In this document: positions 17,632 through 27,003 of the stretch, piece after piece
How the letters are laid out: each line of letters begins with the position of its first letter
How positions within the stretch are numbered: position 1 is the first letter of the stretch
Assembly: GCF_900141715.1 (NCBI RefSeq)
Contig: NZ_FQYK01000002.1
Location: forward strand, 487,495-551,494
DNA length: 64,000 nucleotides
Direction: 5' to 3'
Source of the DNA: Algibacter luteus
GTDB taxonomy: Bacteria; Bacteroidota; Bacteroidia; Flavobacteriales; Flavobacteriaceae
Translations under genes and position numbers: made by a program
Notes under the pieces: model-generated
Seen by the model: only the letters and a program-made list of their open reading frames with translations
Database searches by the model: none
What the model was told of the DNA's origin: nothing

Positions 17632-18503
17632 TAAACAGTATCTATAAAACTTTTTTCTGTTCTGTTAAAAATTATCAAGCCTATAATAAAAATAACGAAA
17701 CTTATAACTCCAGTGTAAAGCATATTAGCTGTTGAGTAGTCGCCAACACCTAAAGTCATAAACCTAAATGCTTCTATAATCGTGGTCATTGGATTATACT
17801 CAACTATCCAAGAAATATTAGGAAGTTTTTCTTTAAAATAAGACAACGGATACATGACTGCAGAGCCATACATTAACAACTGTACACCAAAGCCAATTAA
17901 AAATTTTAAATCTCTATATTTAGTAGTTAAAGATGATACGATCATACCCAACCCTAAACCTAAAAGAGCCATAAACATTATTAATAACGGAATTAAAATA
18001 ACAGCGGTTTGTATACTTGTATTTTCTGCTTTATTAGTAAAAAACGCATAATACACATAAAACCCAATAAATACTAGAACTTGTATTCCATACTTTACTA
18101 AATTGGTAAAAACAACCGATAAAGGCATAATAACTCTTGGAAAATAAACTTTACCAAACATCCCTTGGTTTTGTCGAAAAGTATCACTCGTTCCTGTTAA
18201 ACATTCTTTAAAATAATTCCAAGCAGTAATTCCAGCAAGATTAAACAAAAACGACGGAACACCATCGCCAGTTGGAATATTTGCCATATTGTTGAAAATT
18301 AAGGTAAATATAACAGACGTAAAAAGTGGCTGAATAAAATACCATAAAGGTCCCAGAATTGTTTGTTTGTAAACTGTAATTATATTACGTTTTACAAATA
18401 ATATTAACAAGTCTCGGTAATGCCAAACTTCTCTTAAATTTAAGTCAATTAACTTTTGCTTTGGAGAAATGACGTAAAGCCAATGTTCTTTTTTATTAGC
18501 CAA
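17631..18503 (-). CDS. Polysaccharide ABC transporter permease (Wzm-like, ABC-2 type)
   Basis: A 290-residue integral membrane protein with about six hydrophobic segments, typical of ABC-2 polysaccharide permeases. Family landmarks are LREVWHYRDLLILFVKRN and TILGPLWYFIQPLF near the N-terminus, and EYNPMTTIIEAFRF near the C-terminus. It forms the channel through which the undecaprenyl-linked polymer is moved, powered by the adjacent ATPase. It lies 17 bp after the Wzc-like kinase gene. Confidence 0.93.
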   Translation of the reverse strand: MANKKEHWLYVISPKQKLIDLNLREVWHYRDLLILFVKRNIITVYKQTILGPLWYFIQPLFTSVIFTLIFNNMANIPTGDGVPSFLFNLAGITAWNYFKECLTGTSDTFRQNQGMFGKVYFPRVIMPLSVVFTNLVKYGIQVLVFIGFYVYYAFFTNKAENTSIQTAVILIPLLIMFMALLGLGLGMIVSSLTTKYRDLKFLIGFGVQLLMYGSAVMYPLSYFKEKLPNISWIVEYNPMTTIIEAFRFMTLGVGDYSTANMLYTGVISFVIFIIGLIIFNRTEKSFIDTV

Positions 18504-18520
18504 TGTATTCTTTGGATTTA

Positions 18521-20986
18521 TTATTTTTTAAAAATAGATTTAACGCGAGTTATGATGGTTTTTTTTGAAGGTTCGTCTTCATTGTATCCATTTCCGTAAC
18601 TTCCATAACCGTAGCCATAACCATAACCGTAGCCATAACCATATCCATACTTGCCTTTTTGGTTATAATCGTTATAAATGAAACTTAAGTTTTTAATTTC
18701 ACCTTTATTATACTTTGTATTTATAAGATTTATCATTCCTTTTTTAGTATAATCTTGTCTCACAACATATACCGTTGCATCTGAGTATTCCGTAAGTTCT
18801 AGGGCATCAGCTACTAAGCCTATTGGTGGTGTATCAAGAATTATATAATCATACATCTTTTTTAATTCTTCCATAAGATCATCCATTCTTTCCCCGATTA
18901 ATAATTCAGAAGGATTTGGTGGTACAGGGCCAGATGTTATAACATCTAAATTAGGAACTTTGGTATTCTGTATAACCTCGGTCACGTTTTTCTGACCAAT
19001 TAAATAGTTAACTACTCCAATGTCATTTTTTATCTCGAAATCACCAAAAATTTTCGGTTTTCTTAAATCCAACCCTACAAGAACAGTCTTTTTTCCACTC
19101 ATAGCAAAAACTGTTGCAATATTAATGGAACAAAAAGTTTTTCCTTCACCACTTACTGAAGATGTCACCATAACTGTTTTTGTGCCTTCTAAGTTGTGTT
19201 TTTTATAAAAGTATTGCAAACTAGACCTGATAGACCTAAAGGCTTCAGCTATTGTAGATTTTGGTTTGAAATGAACCGCCAAATTATTTTCTAAAGGACT
19301 TTTACCAACAACCCCTAAAAGCGGAATATTTGATATATTTTCAAGTACTTGAGGGTTATGTAACTTGTTATCAAGAAAAGTTAATAAAAAGGCCAGTAAT
19401 AGTGGCGGTAAAAACCCTCCTATTATAGCGAATAAATAACGAGAACTTAATTTCAAATCAATTGGAGTTGCTCCCGTGTCTTTTGCTGGATCAATAACTA
19501 AAATATCAGAAACGCTCGCTGATTTAATAATATCTGCTTCACCACGTTTTGCTAAAAAAACGTTATAAGTCTTTTCACTTAACGCATATTGTCTTTGAAT
19601 ATCAAAAAGTTTTTGTTGAGCCTCAGGAAGTTTTCTAATTTTCGCGTCTTCAATAGCTATTTTATTATTAATATTTTGAAGTTCCCTGTTTAATTCTTTG
19701 GTAACTGAACTAATATTTTCTAATAATACTTCTTTTATACCCTCAATTTGCCTGTTTAAATCCGCAAAAATAGTAGCATCTTTTCTAACTGTCGATCCAT
19801 ATTTAGATTTTTGAACAGATAACGCATTAATTTTAGACACATTTGCCAAAATATTCCCCTCATCTATCCCTGATACAGCTGGAGCTGGTAATTCTGTAAA
19901 ATTATTACTCGTAATTAAATAATTTTTTAAACTTGAATAATAGGCTAGCTTCCTGTTTATATTATCTTTATCTAAATCTAAATCTGAGAGTTTGCTATTG
20001 ATAACAGCACTTTTATCGTCTAAATTATAAATCCTATTTTTCTGTCTGTAATCATTTAAAGAATCTGCGTTTAAACTTAGTTGATTCTTAACACGATTTA
20101 ATTGATCATCAATAAATTTTATCGTATTGATTACAAATTGATTTTTTCTATTTAATTGATCTTCACTTAAAACTTTAACCGTTTCATTTAAATAATCCAC
20201 TATTTTTCCCTTATTCACATCAACCATACTTAGGTTTAAAATAGCGGAATTTCTTGGGTTATCAATTCTTAATTTGCTTCTGTATTTTGATACTACCGCA
20301 TCGAAATCGCTAAACAAAATAAAGAATTCGTCATTTGGTTTGGCCACTCTTTCATCAGCTAAATAAATGACACCTTTTAAATATGGTAATTCTATAGTGT
20401 CACCTAAATTAAAAACTTGCTTAAACTCGCCCAAAGACACATCTAAATTTGCTTTTTTATAGTCAGTATAATTTTGTGTTCTTACAAGTTCTGATTCAAA
20501 ATTAATATACAATTCGTATTTGCCGTTTTCTAGAAAAGTTATTCTTATTGGAACGTTAAGCAATTGATAAGAATCGGGGGTAATATTGATTCTAAAAGGG
20601 GCATCTAAATACACATCGTTTTTTCTAAACCTTGCCTGCTTTAAATAGCTGATATAAAATTCTAGGTTTTCGACAACTTTTTCATGTATTGTTCTCGACC
20701 GCAGTGAAGTAATCATTGTTTGTACTTTACCAGAAACTCCTCCCCAATTAAATGTCAGACTTGTTGTTGAAGTAAATAAAGGATTTGACTCTTCCTCTAT
20801 AGATATTTGAGTAGCTAATCTGTAAGATTGCTGCATTCTAATATTTTGCTGATACACAACAAAAACACCAATGCCAATAAATAAAATAAAGAGTTTCCAA
20901 TAACTTAAAACTCGAAACAAAAAAGCCTTAATATCAAAAGAAGGTTGTTGCGATTGCGCTTCTGATACTTCAAATTCTTCTTCCAT
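18521..20986 (-). CDS. Wzc-like polysaccharide co-polymerase / BY-kinase with Tyr-Gly repeat tail
   Basis: An 821-residue inner-membrane protein. It has a Wzz-type domain: a first membrane segment near residues 30-45 (LFILFIGIGVFVVYQ), a long periplasmic coiled-coil region, and a second segment near 510-535. A cytoplasmic bacterial tyrosine kinase domain follows, with Walker A SSVSGEGKTFCSINIA, the A-prime motif VLVGLDLRKPKI and Walker B YIILDTPPIGLVAD. The tail is unusual: residues 780-795 are eight Tyr-Gly repeats, followed by two more tyrosines before a basic end. Such tyrosine clusters are autophosphorylated in this family and control polymer length and export. The repeat is coded by near-repetitive DNA at 18602-18649. 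It lies 6 bp after the Wza-like gene. Confidence 0.93.
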   Translation of the reverse strand: MEEEFEVSEAQSQQPSFDIKAFLFRVLSYWKLFILFIGIGVFVVYQQNIRMQQSYRLATQISIEEESNPLFTSTTSLTFNWGGVSGKVQTMITSLRSRTIHEKVVENLEFYISYLKQARFRKNDVYLDAPFRINITPDSYQLLNVPIRITFLENGKYELYINFESELVRTQNYTDYKKANLDVSLGEFKQVFNLGDTIELPYLKGVIYLADERVAKPNDEFFILFSDFDAVVSKYRSKLRIDNPRNSAILNLSMVDVNKGKIVDYLNETVKVLSEDQLNRKNQFVINTIKFIDDQLNRVKNQLSLNADSLNDYRQKNRIYNLDDKSAVINSKLSDLDLDKDNINRKLAYYSSLKNYLITSNNFTELPAPAVSGIDEGNILANVSKINALSVQKSKYGSTVRKDATIFADLNRQIEGIKEVLLENISSVTKELNRELQNINNKIAIEDAKIRKLPEAQQKLFDIQRQYALSEKTYNVFLAKRGEADIIKSASVSDILVIDPAKDTGATPIDLKLSSRYLFAIIGGFLPPLLLAFLLTFLDNKLHNPQVLENISNIPLLGVVGKSPLENNLAVHFKPKSTIAEAFRSIRSSLQYFYKKHNLEGTKTVMVTSSVSGEGKTFCSINIATVFAMSGKKTVLVGLDLRKPKIFGDFEIKNDIGVVNYLIGQKNVTEVIQNTKVPNLDVITSGPVPPNPSELLIGERMDDLMEELKKMYDYIILDTPPIGLVADALELTEYSDATVYVVRQDYTKKGMINLINTKYNKGEIKNLSFIYNDYNQKGKYGYGYGYGYGYGYGYGSYGNGYNEDEPSKKTIITRVKSIFKK

Positions 20987-20992
20987 ATTAAT

Positions 20993-21784
20993 TTAAAGGT
21001 TCTTTGTTAAAAAATAAGTTGACACTAATACTGACAATATAGAAGCTATAGTTGTAAAATTCTGTATTGCAGTTTGCCCCGCTCCTATAACTTTTCGTTT
21101 TAATGGTTTTACCATAATAATATCATTAGACTGTATATAGTAGAACGGAGATTGCATTGCTTTAATATCTGTTAAATCAATATGGTGTATTTTTTGTCCA
21201 CCTGGATACTGTCTAATAATCAGAATATCTTTTCTATCAGCCGTCGCAGGAAGGTCTCCTGCATTTGCTAATGCTTCAATAATATTTACACGTTCTTGAA
21301 ATATAGTATAAACGCCTCCACCTCCTTCTCCAGTCACCGTATATTTTAAACCTGATAATTTTACCGTTACAAATATTTCAGCAGTTTCTTTAAAATATTG
21401 CTTTAGAAGTTCGTTTGAAACTTTATTTTTAATCTCTTCAATGGTATAACCCAATACATTAATTTTTCCTAAAATTGGAAAATCAATATTACCATGTAAA
21501 TCAACCGTGAATCCGCTAAAATATAACCCACCACCTCCAGATCCTCCGCTAGCACTTTCAATAGGATTAAAAATATCAACAAGCTCCTTATCTAACGCCT
21601 TAACATTAATGCTTAATATATCACCAATTTGTACTCTATAAGGCTTGGTAATTTCGTTTAAAATAGTCTCTGAGCTAGCAGTACCATCCTTGTCTTGAAG
21701 GTAAACAACATCTTTATTAGTTATACATGAAGTAGATAGAACACTTACTATTATCCCTAAAAATAAAAAAAAACGTTTTAGCAT
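20993..21784 (-). CDS. Polysaccharide export outer-membrane lipoprotein (Wza-like)
   Basis: A 263-residue protein with a lipoprotein signal ending in LSTSC (lipid-anchored cysteine C20). A poly-export domain follows (KPYRVQIGDILSINVKAL) and then SLBB-like regions (VDLHGNIDFPILGKINVLG; GEGGGGVYTIFQERVNIIEA). It carries a hydrophobic C-terminal segment (IASILSVLVSTYFLT) that probably inserts in the outer membrane. It would form the exit pore aligned with the Wzc-like protein. It is the first gene of the operon, just downstream of a TATATTTG promoter box. Confidence 0.92.
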   Translation of the reverse strand: MLKRFFLFLGIIVSVLSTSCITNKDVVYLQDKDGTASSETILNEITKPYRVQIGDILSINVKALDKELVDIFNPIESASGGSGGGGLYFSGFTVDLHGNIDFPILGKINVLGYTIEEIKNKVSNELLKQYFKETAEIFVTVKLSGLKYTVTGEGGGGVYTIFQERVNIIEALANAGDLPATADRKDILIIRQYPGGQKIHHIDLTDIKAMQSPFYYIQSNDIIMVKPLKRKVIGAGQTAIQNFTTIASILSVLVSTYFLTKNL

Positions 21785-21801
21785 TGGGGTATTGATTTAA
21801 G

Positions 21802-21809
21802 CAAATATA
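21802..21809 (-). promoter_or_regulatory. Candidate promoter (-7 box) of the polysaccharide operon
   Basis: On the minus strand this reads TATATTTG, a full match to the Bacteroidota -7 consensus TAnnTTTG. It lies 17 bp upstream of the Wza-like start codon. I see no good -33 TTG at the usual distance. No other strong promoter interrupts the minus-strand genes down to position 1, so this box may drive the whole 21-kb locus. Confidence 0.6.
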
Positions 21810-21884
21810 ACTTTTCGTCGTGAATAATAAAACTCCCATCGGATATTTTGGTTTTTTGTCCGTTATTTGCAAAAAAGTTTACTA

Positions 21885-23753
21885 GTGAATTACTTAACTG
21901 TTGAAAATATATCTAAATCTTATGGAGAGCTAACTCTTTTCGAAAACATTTCATTTAGTATACATAAAGACCAAAAAATTGCCTTTGTGGCTAAAAATGG
22001 TACTGGCAAAACATCTATTTTAAATATTCTTTCTGGTGATGATGTTGCCGACTCAGGGGAAGTAATTTATAGAAAAGATATTAAGGTATCGTTTCTTTCA
22101 CAAGACCCTAAATTTGATAAGTCGTTAACAATAGAAGAAGCCATTTTTAAGAGTGACAATCCTATTTTAAAAATTATATCTAATTACGAGAAATCGCTCC
22201 TAAATCCTGAAGATACAGATTCTTATCAAGCGGCATTTGAAGCTATGGAACGCCACCAAGCATGGGATTTTGAAACCCTTTACAAACAAATTCTTTTCAA
22301 ATTAAAACTTGATGATTTATCCCAAAAAATAAGCACACTATCTGGCGGGCAAAAAAAGCGTTTAGCACTCGCCAATGCATTAATTAATAAACCTGATTTA
22401 TTGATTTTAGATGAACCCACCAATCATTTAGATTTAGAAATGATTGAATGGCTTGAAGCCTTTTTTGCAAAAGAGAACATGACGCTTTTTATGGTTACTC
22501 ATGATAGATATTTTTTGGAGCGTGTTTGTAATGAAATTATTGAGTTAGATGAAGGCCAGCTATACAGCTATAAAGGTAATTACTCATACTATCTTGAAAA
22601 GCGAGATGCCCGTATAGAGCGTGAAGCTGTTGAAACAGGTAAAGCCAAACAATTATTTAAAAAGGAACTAGATTGGATGCGTAGGCAACCCAAAGCGCGA
22701 ACTACTAAATCTAAATCTAGAATAGACGATTTTGCAGATATTAAACACAGAGCGCATCAACGCAGAAACGATCATGAAGTTCAATTAGAACTTAACATGG
22801 AACGTTTAGGAAGCAAAATTCTAGAATTCCACAAAGTATCAAAAGCATTTAAAGACAAGATTATTTTAGATGGCTTCGATTATACCTTCAAAAAGGGAGA
22901 ACGTGTTGGTATTATTGGTAAAAACGGCACAGGTAAAACCACATTTTTAAATATTTTAACCCAGACGGCTCAACCAGATTCTGGTAAAGTTGTGAAGGGC
23001 GACACCATAAAATTTGGATATTATACGCAAAACGGGATAACCATAAAACCTGAACAAAAAGTTATTGATGTCATACGCGAGTTTGGTGATTACATTCCAT
23101 TAAAAAAAGGCCGACAAATTAGTGCGCAACAACTATTAGAACGATTTTTATTCAGTAGAAAAAAGCAATATGATTTTGTTGAAAAATTAAGTGGTGGTGA
23201 GCGCAAACGACTTTATCTATGTACGGTTTTAATTCAAAATCCGAATTTTTTAATACTTGATGAGCCAACAAACGATTTAGATATTGTAACACTTAATGTA
23301 TTGGAAAGTTTTCTTTTAGATTTCCCTGGTTGCATTATTGTAGTGTCGCATGATCGTTATTTTATGGATAAAGTTATTGATCATTTATTTGTATTTAGAG
23401 GCGAAGGTGTAATTGAAGATTTTCCTGGAAATTATACGGATTACAGAGTATATGAAGATAGCCAACCTGTAATTTCAAATACCGAGTCATCTGAAGATAA
23501 AAAAGAAAAAACATCTTGGAAACAGAACGAAGCCTCAAAACTTTCTTTTAATGAAGAAAAAGAATTGCGAAATATTGAAAGTAAGTTGAATTCTTTAAAT
23601 TTTTACAAAAAAGAAATAGAACATAAATTCAATAATCCAGAATTATCGCAAGACGATATAAATAAACTCTCAGAAGATTTGCAGATAATCATTGATACCA
23701 TTGAAGCGAAAGAAGAACGTTGGTTTGAACTATCTTCAAAACTAGAAGGTTAA
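21885..23753 (+). CDS. ABC-F family ATPase (Uup-like)
   Basis: A cytoplasmic protein of 622 residues with two ABC ATPase domains and no membrane segments. Domain 1 has Walker A AKNGTGKTS and signature TLSGGQKKRLALA; domain 2 has IGKNGTGKT and KLSGGERKRLYL. The linker between them (residues about 230-310) is helical and basic, as in ABC-F proteins that act on ribosomes. The C-terminus is a predicted coiled coil, as in Uup. I chose the GTG start (MNYLTVENISKSYGE) because it matches the usual family start; a TTG 18 bp upstream is possible. It is divergent from the polysaccharide operon. ABC-F proteins modulate translation; resistance to an antibiotic is possible but not indicated. Confidence 0.92.
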   Translation: MNYLTVENISKSYGELTLFENISFSIHKDQKIAFVAKNGTGKTSILNILSGDDVADSGEVIYRKDIKVSFLSQDPKFDKSLTIEEAIFKSDNPILKIISNYEKSLLNPEDTDSYQAAFEAMERHQAWDFETLYKQILFKLKLDDLSQKISTLSGGQKKRLALANALINKPDLLILDEPTNHLDLEMIEWLEAFFAKENMTLFMVTHDRYFLERVCNEIIELDEGQLYSYKGNYSYYLEKRDARIEREAVETGKAKQLFKKELDWMRRQPKARTTKSKSRIDDFADIKHRAHQRRNDHEVQLELNMERLGSKILEFHKVSKAFKDKIILDGFDYTFKKGERVGIIGKNGTGKTTFLNILTQTAQPDSGKVVKGDTIKFGYYTQNGITIKPEQKVIDVIREFGDYIPLKKGRQISAQQLLERFLFSRKKQYDFVEKLSGGERKRLYLCTVLIQNPNFLILDEPTNDLDIVTLNVLESFLLDFPGCIIVVSHDRYFMDKVIDHLFVFRGEGVIEDFPGNYTDYRVYEDSQPVISNTESSEDKKEKTSWKQNEASKLSFNEEKELRNIESKLNSLNFYKKEIEHKFNNPELSQDDINKLSEDLQIIIDTIEAKEERWFELSSKLEG

Positions 23754-23806
23754 TTTTTTTTGGTAATGCTATAAGTTGTAAAGTTTCATTTGAAAAATCA
23801 TTGTCC

Positions 23807-23826
23807 CCTCGAGCGCAGTCGAGAGG
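23807..23826. repeat. Short palindrome CCTCGA-GCGCAG-TCGAGAGG
   Basis: A 20-bp imperfect inverted repeat lies between the ABC-F stop and the methyltransferase start and is followed by TTTTATT. It could act as a weak terminator for the ABC-F gene. Its core GAGCGCAGTCGA recurs in both arms of the larger palindrome at 24680-24736. Confidence 0.6.
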
Positions 23827-23883
23827 TTTTATTAATACTAACAAAACATACGGTCATAACTGTGCTCGGGCAAACATAGTAAT

Positions 23884-24657
23884 ATGTTTTATCAAATTTC
23901 ATCATATTTAAAATTCCTTTTAAAATCCACCAATCAACATGGGGTGCACTCCCCTTTTGTGTACGATTTAGTTACAAAATGCTTTTATGATAAAACAAGG
24001 TATAAAGCATATCATTCTATATTTAACTATAAAAAATTGTTGCTTCAAAATAAGTCTACTATTTCTGTTACTGATTTAGGCGCCGGTTCTCAAGTCATGA
24101 AGAACCAAAAACGCTTGATATCACAAATGGCGAAAAATGCTGGAACAACTATTAATCGAACTAAACTCCTTTTTAGACTTACTCAATATTTTAAACCTGA
24201 AAATATTTTAGAATTAGGAACGTCATTAGGTATTGCAACCCATGCCATGAGTTTAGGCAACCTTAATGCTAGAATTATAACTATTGAAGGATGCCCAAAT
24301 ATTTCTAAATTTTCAGAAAGAAATTTTAAAAATGAGAATCTAAATAACATGAAGTTGATAACTGGTGAATTTCACAATGAAATTAAAAAACTAAAACCGA
24401 ATAAATTCGATTTTATATTCTTTGATGGAAATCATCAAAAAGAAGCTACTTTACAATATTTTGAATCACTTTTGGAGACTGCTCACAACGAATCCGTTTT
24501 TATTTTCGATGATATTTATTGGTCTAAAGGTATGACTGAAGCTTGGGAAATCATAAAAAACCATCCAAAAGTTACGGTAACCATTGATACTTATTTTTGG
24601 GGATTTGTATTTTTCAGAAAAGAACAACTAAAAGAACACTTTACAATAAGAGTTTAA
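23884..24657 (+). CDS. Class I SAM-dependent methyltransferase
   Basis: A 257-residue cytoplasmic protein. The SAM-binding motif I is ILELGTSLGIATHAMSLG, the acidic strand-2 residue is in IITIEGCPN, and FDFIFFDGNHQKEA forms motif IV. This arrangement resembles O-methyltransferases of the catechol/caffeoyl-CoA type. The N-terminal part HGVHSPFVYDLVTKCFYD is a conserved feature of Bacteroidota members of this group. It stands alone between two palindromic elements. The substrate is unknown. Confidence 0.85.
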   Translation: MFYQISSYLKFLLKSTNQHGVHSPFVYDLVTKCFYDKTRYKAYHSIFNYKKLLLQNKSTISVTDLGAGSQVMKNQKRLISQMAKNAGTTINRTKLLFRLTQYFKPENILELGTSLGIATHAMSLGNLNARIITIEGCPNISKFSERNFKNENLNNMKLITGEFHNEIKKLKPNKFDFIFFDGNHQKEATLQYFESLLETAHNESVFIFDDIYWSKGMTEAWEIIKNHPKVTVTIDTYFWGFVFFRKEQLKEHFTIRV

Positions 24658-24679
24658 TTCCGAAAAACAAATGAAGTCA

Positions 24680-24736
24680 AGTTGAGCGCAGTCGAAACCT
24701 AATTAAATTATTAGGATTTTCGACTACGCTCAAACT
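24680..24736. repeat. Large intergenic palindrome with GAGCGCAGTCGA arms
   Basis: A 57-bp inverted repeat fills most of the 98-bp space between two convergent genes. The left arm AGTTGAGCGCAGTCGAAA and right arm TTTTCGACTACGCTCAAACT pair with few mismatches, and an inner CTAAT/ATTAG stem closes the loop. It lacks a clear T-tract on either strand, so it may be a bidirectional terminator or a REP-like intergenic element. It shares its core with the palindrome at 23807-23826. Confidence 0.75.
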
Positions 24737-24755
24737 AACTTATTTTGTCGTTAAA

Positions 24756-26843
24756 TTACTTCACTAAGTTAATCTCAACACGTCTGTTTTGTGCTCTACC
24801 AGCTTTGTACATATTGGTTGCAATGGGCCTTTTTTCACCATAGCCTATTGCTGACAATCTGCCTGGGTTAATACCATTTTTAACTAAAAAGGCTTTAACC
24901 GCAAAAGCACGATCTTCAGATAACCTTTGATTCAACTCATAACTACCAATACTATCGGTATGCCCTTCTATGGTAAACTTCGCATTAGGATATTCATTTA
25001 ATACCGAAATGATTTCAAATAACACTGATGCTGACTCTGTTTTTAAAGTTGCTCTTCCTGGATTAAATAATATAACTCTTGCAAAATCATTCAATGTTTT
25101 TTGAAGCTCTTCCATAACTTCCTCCGGACAACCGTTATTCGCTACGGTACCTACTTGATCAATGCAATCGTCATCTTTATCTAAAACACCATCACCATCA
25201 GAATCTCTATAAGGACAACCTTTATTTTCTATAGGGCCGGCTTCATCAGGACAAGCATCAAGTTTGTCAATAATATCATCACCATCTTTATCACCCCAAG
25301 GGCATCCATTATTATCTTCAGGACCTGCTACTTCTGGGCATTCATCAACATCATCTAAAACACCATCTTCATCTTTATCCTCAACAGGACAACCGTTATT
25401 AGACTCAGGCCCAGGTTCTTTTGGGCAATCGTCTAACTTATCTACGATACCATCGCCGTCTTTATCTTTCGGTTGGCTTTGATAAATTGGGATTTTTAAT
25501 CCTGCATAAGCATCTGCTTGTCTATTATCATCGCTAGTAAAAGACGAAATTAAAGATCCTGAGCCCACGTATAACGGACCTGCTCTAAACCCTGCGCCCA
25601 TTCTTAAACCATTATTTTCAATCACGCTTAATGGTAAATAAAAACTAAACCACTTACTTTCGTAACGCGGTGTTAAGGATACCACATTAGCTATTCTATT
25701 AGCTGTGATTCGTTCCTTAGACATCAATGAAAAATCGGTATTTAAATTTAAATAGATTTTACTATTAAGATTCCAGTCTACATTAACATGTAATGCCGTA
25801 GGCAAATCAATTTTATAACCTACACCTTCAATGGTTTTGGTATAGAAGGAATTTAAAAAAGCTTCAATGTCTTCTGCAGTTTCAAGATCCTGTTCACTTA
25901 CGTTATTATTATTTATAGCATAACCTTCCTTAATGCCCTCTTTATAATTAATGAAACCAATATCTGATACTGAAATACCTAATTTTAGTTTATACTTATT
26001 TTTATCTTTAAACTGATATGGGCTAGATTCATCAGCATCATAATCTGTATGATCTGGTCTAAATTCATAAACAAAACCTAAGTCTACTCCAAAACCGCTA
26101 GCGTTTTTAGGCGTTTTATAATCGTAGTCATCATTGTCAAAATTATCAAATCGCCCATAGGTTAATGTTCCAGTAGTTGTAATACTACCTGTAGTTTCTC
26201 CTCCTCCAAGGTCTGTTCCATCCGCATCATAATTAATTGATATATTGTTTCCAGATCCATACACATTACCTAAACCTTGCAAGTATTTTAAATTGACACC
26301 TCCTTTTACAAAATGTTGGTCCTTATCGATTAAGGTTCTCGCATAGGTTAACCCTATTTCTGCCCAAGAATGTGCTAAAACATTAATACTACCCTCGTTA
26401 AACGCAAAATCTCTTGTTGAATCGTCGTCTATAACCGCTATGGAATTTCCGTTAATATCATAAGCATTTACAAATGCACGAGCTCTTGAAAAAACAGCAA
26501 TGGAGCTATTTTTAGACAAATTAAACATAAATGAAGGACCTAAAACATCAACATTTAAGCCTCCACTATTAATATCTTTTGGGTGTGTTTTAGCTTCCAA
26601 ATCGAAACTATAGCCGTCTTTTGTAGTATCCCAAATATTAATTCCATAATAATCGTTAGTAGCAAAAGCACTTAGCCCTGTTAGATTAATATCGGTTTTA
26701 AAACGAGAATCTGTAATATTCGCAGGGTTAGAAATAAGACCATGAACACCGCTGTAGTTATCTGTAAGAAATCCTAGGTATGATTGACTGTTAACTAAAA
26801 GTGAGCATGTGAAAAAAAACGTGAGTAAGGTAATTTTTTTCAT
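24756..26843 (-). CDS. OmpA-family outer-membrane protein with DUF5723-type barrel and TSP3 repeats
   Basis: A 695-residue protein with a signal peptide (MKKITLLTFFFTCSLLVNSQ). Residues about 21-450 form a DUF5723-like beta-barrel region. About residues 455-570 hold four calcium-binding thrombospondin type 3 repeats of the form DKDGDGIVDKLDDCP, ending in NNGCP. The C-terminus is an OmpA peptidoglycan-binding domain (FTIEGHTDSIGSYELNQRLS; NRRVEINLV). It should anchor the outer membrane to peptidoglycan. It is monocistronic, with a TAAATTTG box 28 bp upstream. Confidence 0.92.
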   Translation of the reverse strand: MKKITLLTFFFTCSLLVNSQSYLGFLTDNYSGVHGLISNPANITDSRFKTDINLTGLSAFATNDYYGINIWDTTKDGYSFDLEAKTHPKDINSGGLNVDVLGPSFMFNLSKNSSIAVFSRARAFVNAYDINGNSIAVIDDDSTRDFAFNEGSINVLAHSWAEIGLTYARTLIDKDQHFVKGGVNLKYLQGLGNVYGSGNNISINYDADGTDLGGGETTGSITTTGTLTYGRFDNFDNDDYDYKTPKNASGFGVDLGFVYEFRPDHTDYDADESSPYQFKDKNKYKLKLGISVSDIGFINYKEGIKEGYAINNNNVSEQDLETAEDIEAFLNSFYTKTIEGVGYKIDLPTALHVNVDWNLNSKIYLNLNTDFSLMSKERITANRIANVVSLTPRYESKWFSFYLPLSVIENNGLRMGAGFRAGPLYVGSGSLISSFTSDDNRQADAYAGLKIPIYQSQPKDKDGDGIVDKLDDCPKEPGPESNNGCPVEDKDEDGVLDDVDECPEVAGPEDNNGCPWGDKDGDDIIDKLDACPDEAGPIENKGCPYRDSDGDGVLDKDDDCIDQVGTVANNGCPEEVMEELQKTLNDFARVILFNPGRATLKTESASVLFEIISVLNEYPNAKFTIEGHTDSIGSYELNQRLSEDRAFAVKAFLVKNGINPGRLSAIGYGEKRPIATNMYKAGRAQNRRVEINLVK

Positions 26844-26871
26844 GGTTAGAGTTTATTGTTATAGCTAGTAA

Positions 26872-26879
26872 CAAATTTA
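26872..26879 (-). promoter_or_regulatory. Candidate promoter -7 box for the OmpA-family gene
   Basis: On the minus strand this reads TAAATTTG, matching TAnnTTTG, 28 bp upstream of the start codon. No convincing -33 element lies at the normal spacing. Confidence 0.5.
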
Positions 26880-26990
26880 ATTTTTTCTATCCATAAAATA
26901 CTTACAAATTAAATTGAAAAGTCCTTATTTATAAAGAAGATATCAACAAATGGTATTAAAAAATGCTTTGTGAAACTCTTAAAAAAGCAA

Positions 26991-26998
26991 TAACTTCG
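26991..26998 (+). promoter_or_regulatory. Candidate -7 box TAACTTCG for the adenosyltransferase gene
   Basis: TAACTTCG differs by one base from TAnnTTTG. It ends 5 bp before the chosen ATG, so the transcript would begin at or next to the start codon (leaderless). Confidence 0.35.
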
Positions 26999-27003
26999 TG
27001 CTT

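Noticed and set aside
18602-18649. Short tandem repeat considered as a CRISPR-like or satellite array
   Set aside because: It is an in-frame Tyr-Gly coding repeat inside the Wzc-like gene, with no spacers.
25264-25482. Ser/Pro-rich plus-strand frame
   Set aside because: It is the antisense shadow of the Asp-rich TSP3 repeats in the OmpA-family gene.
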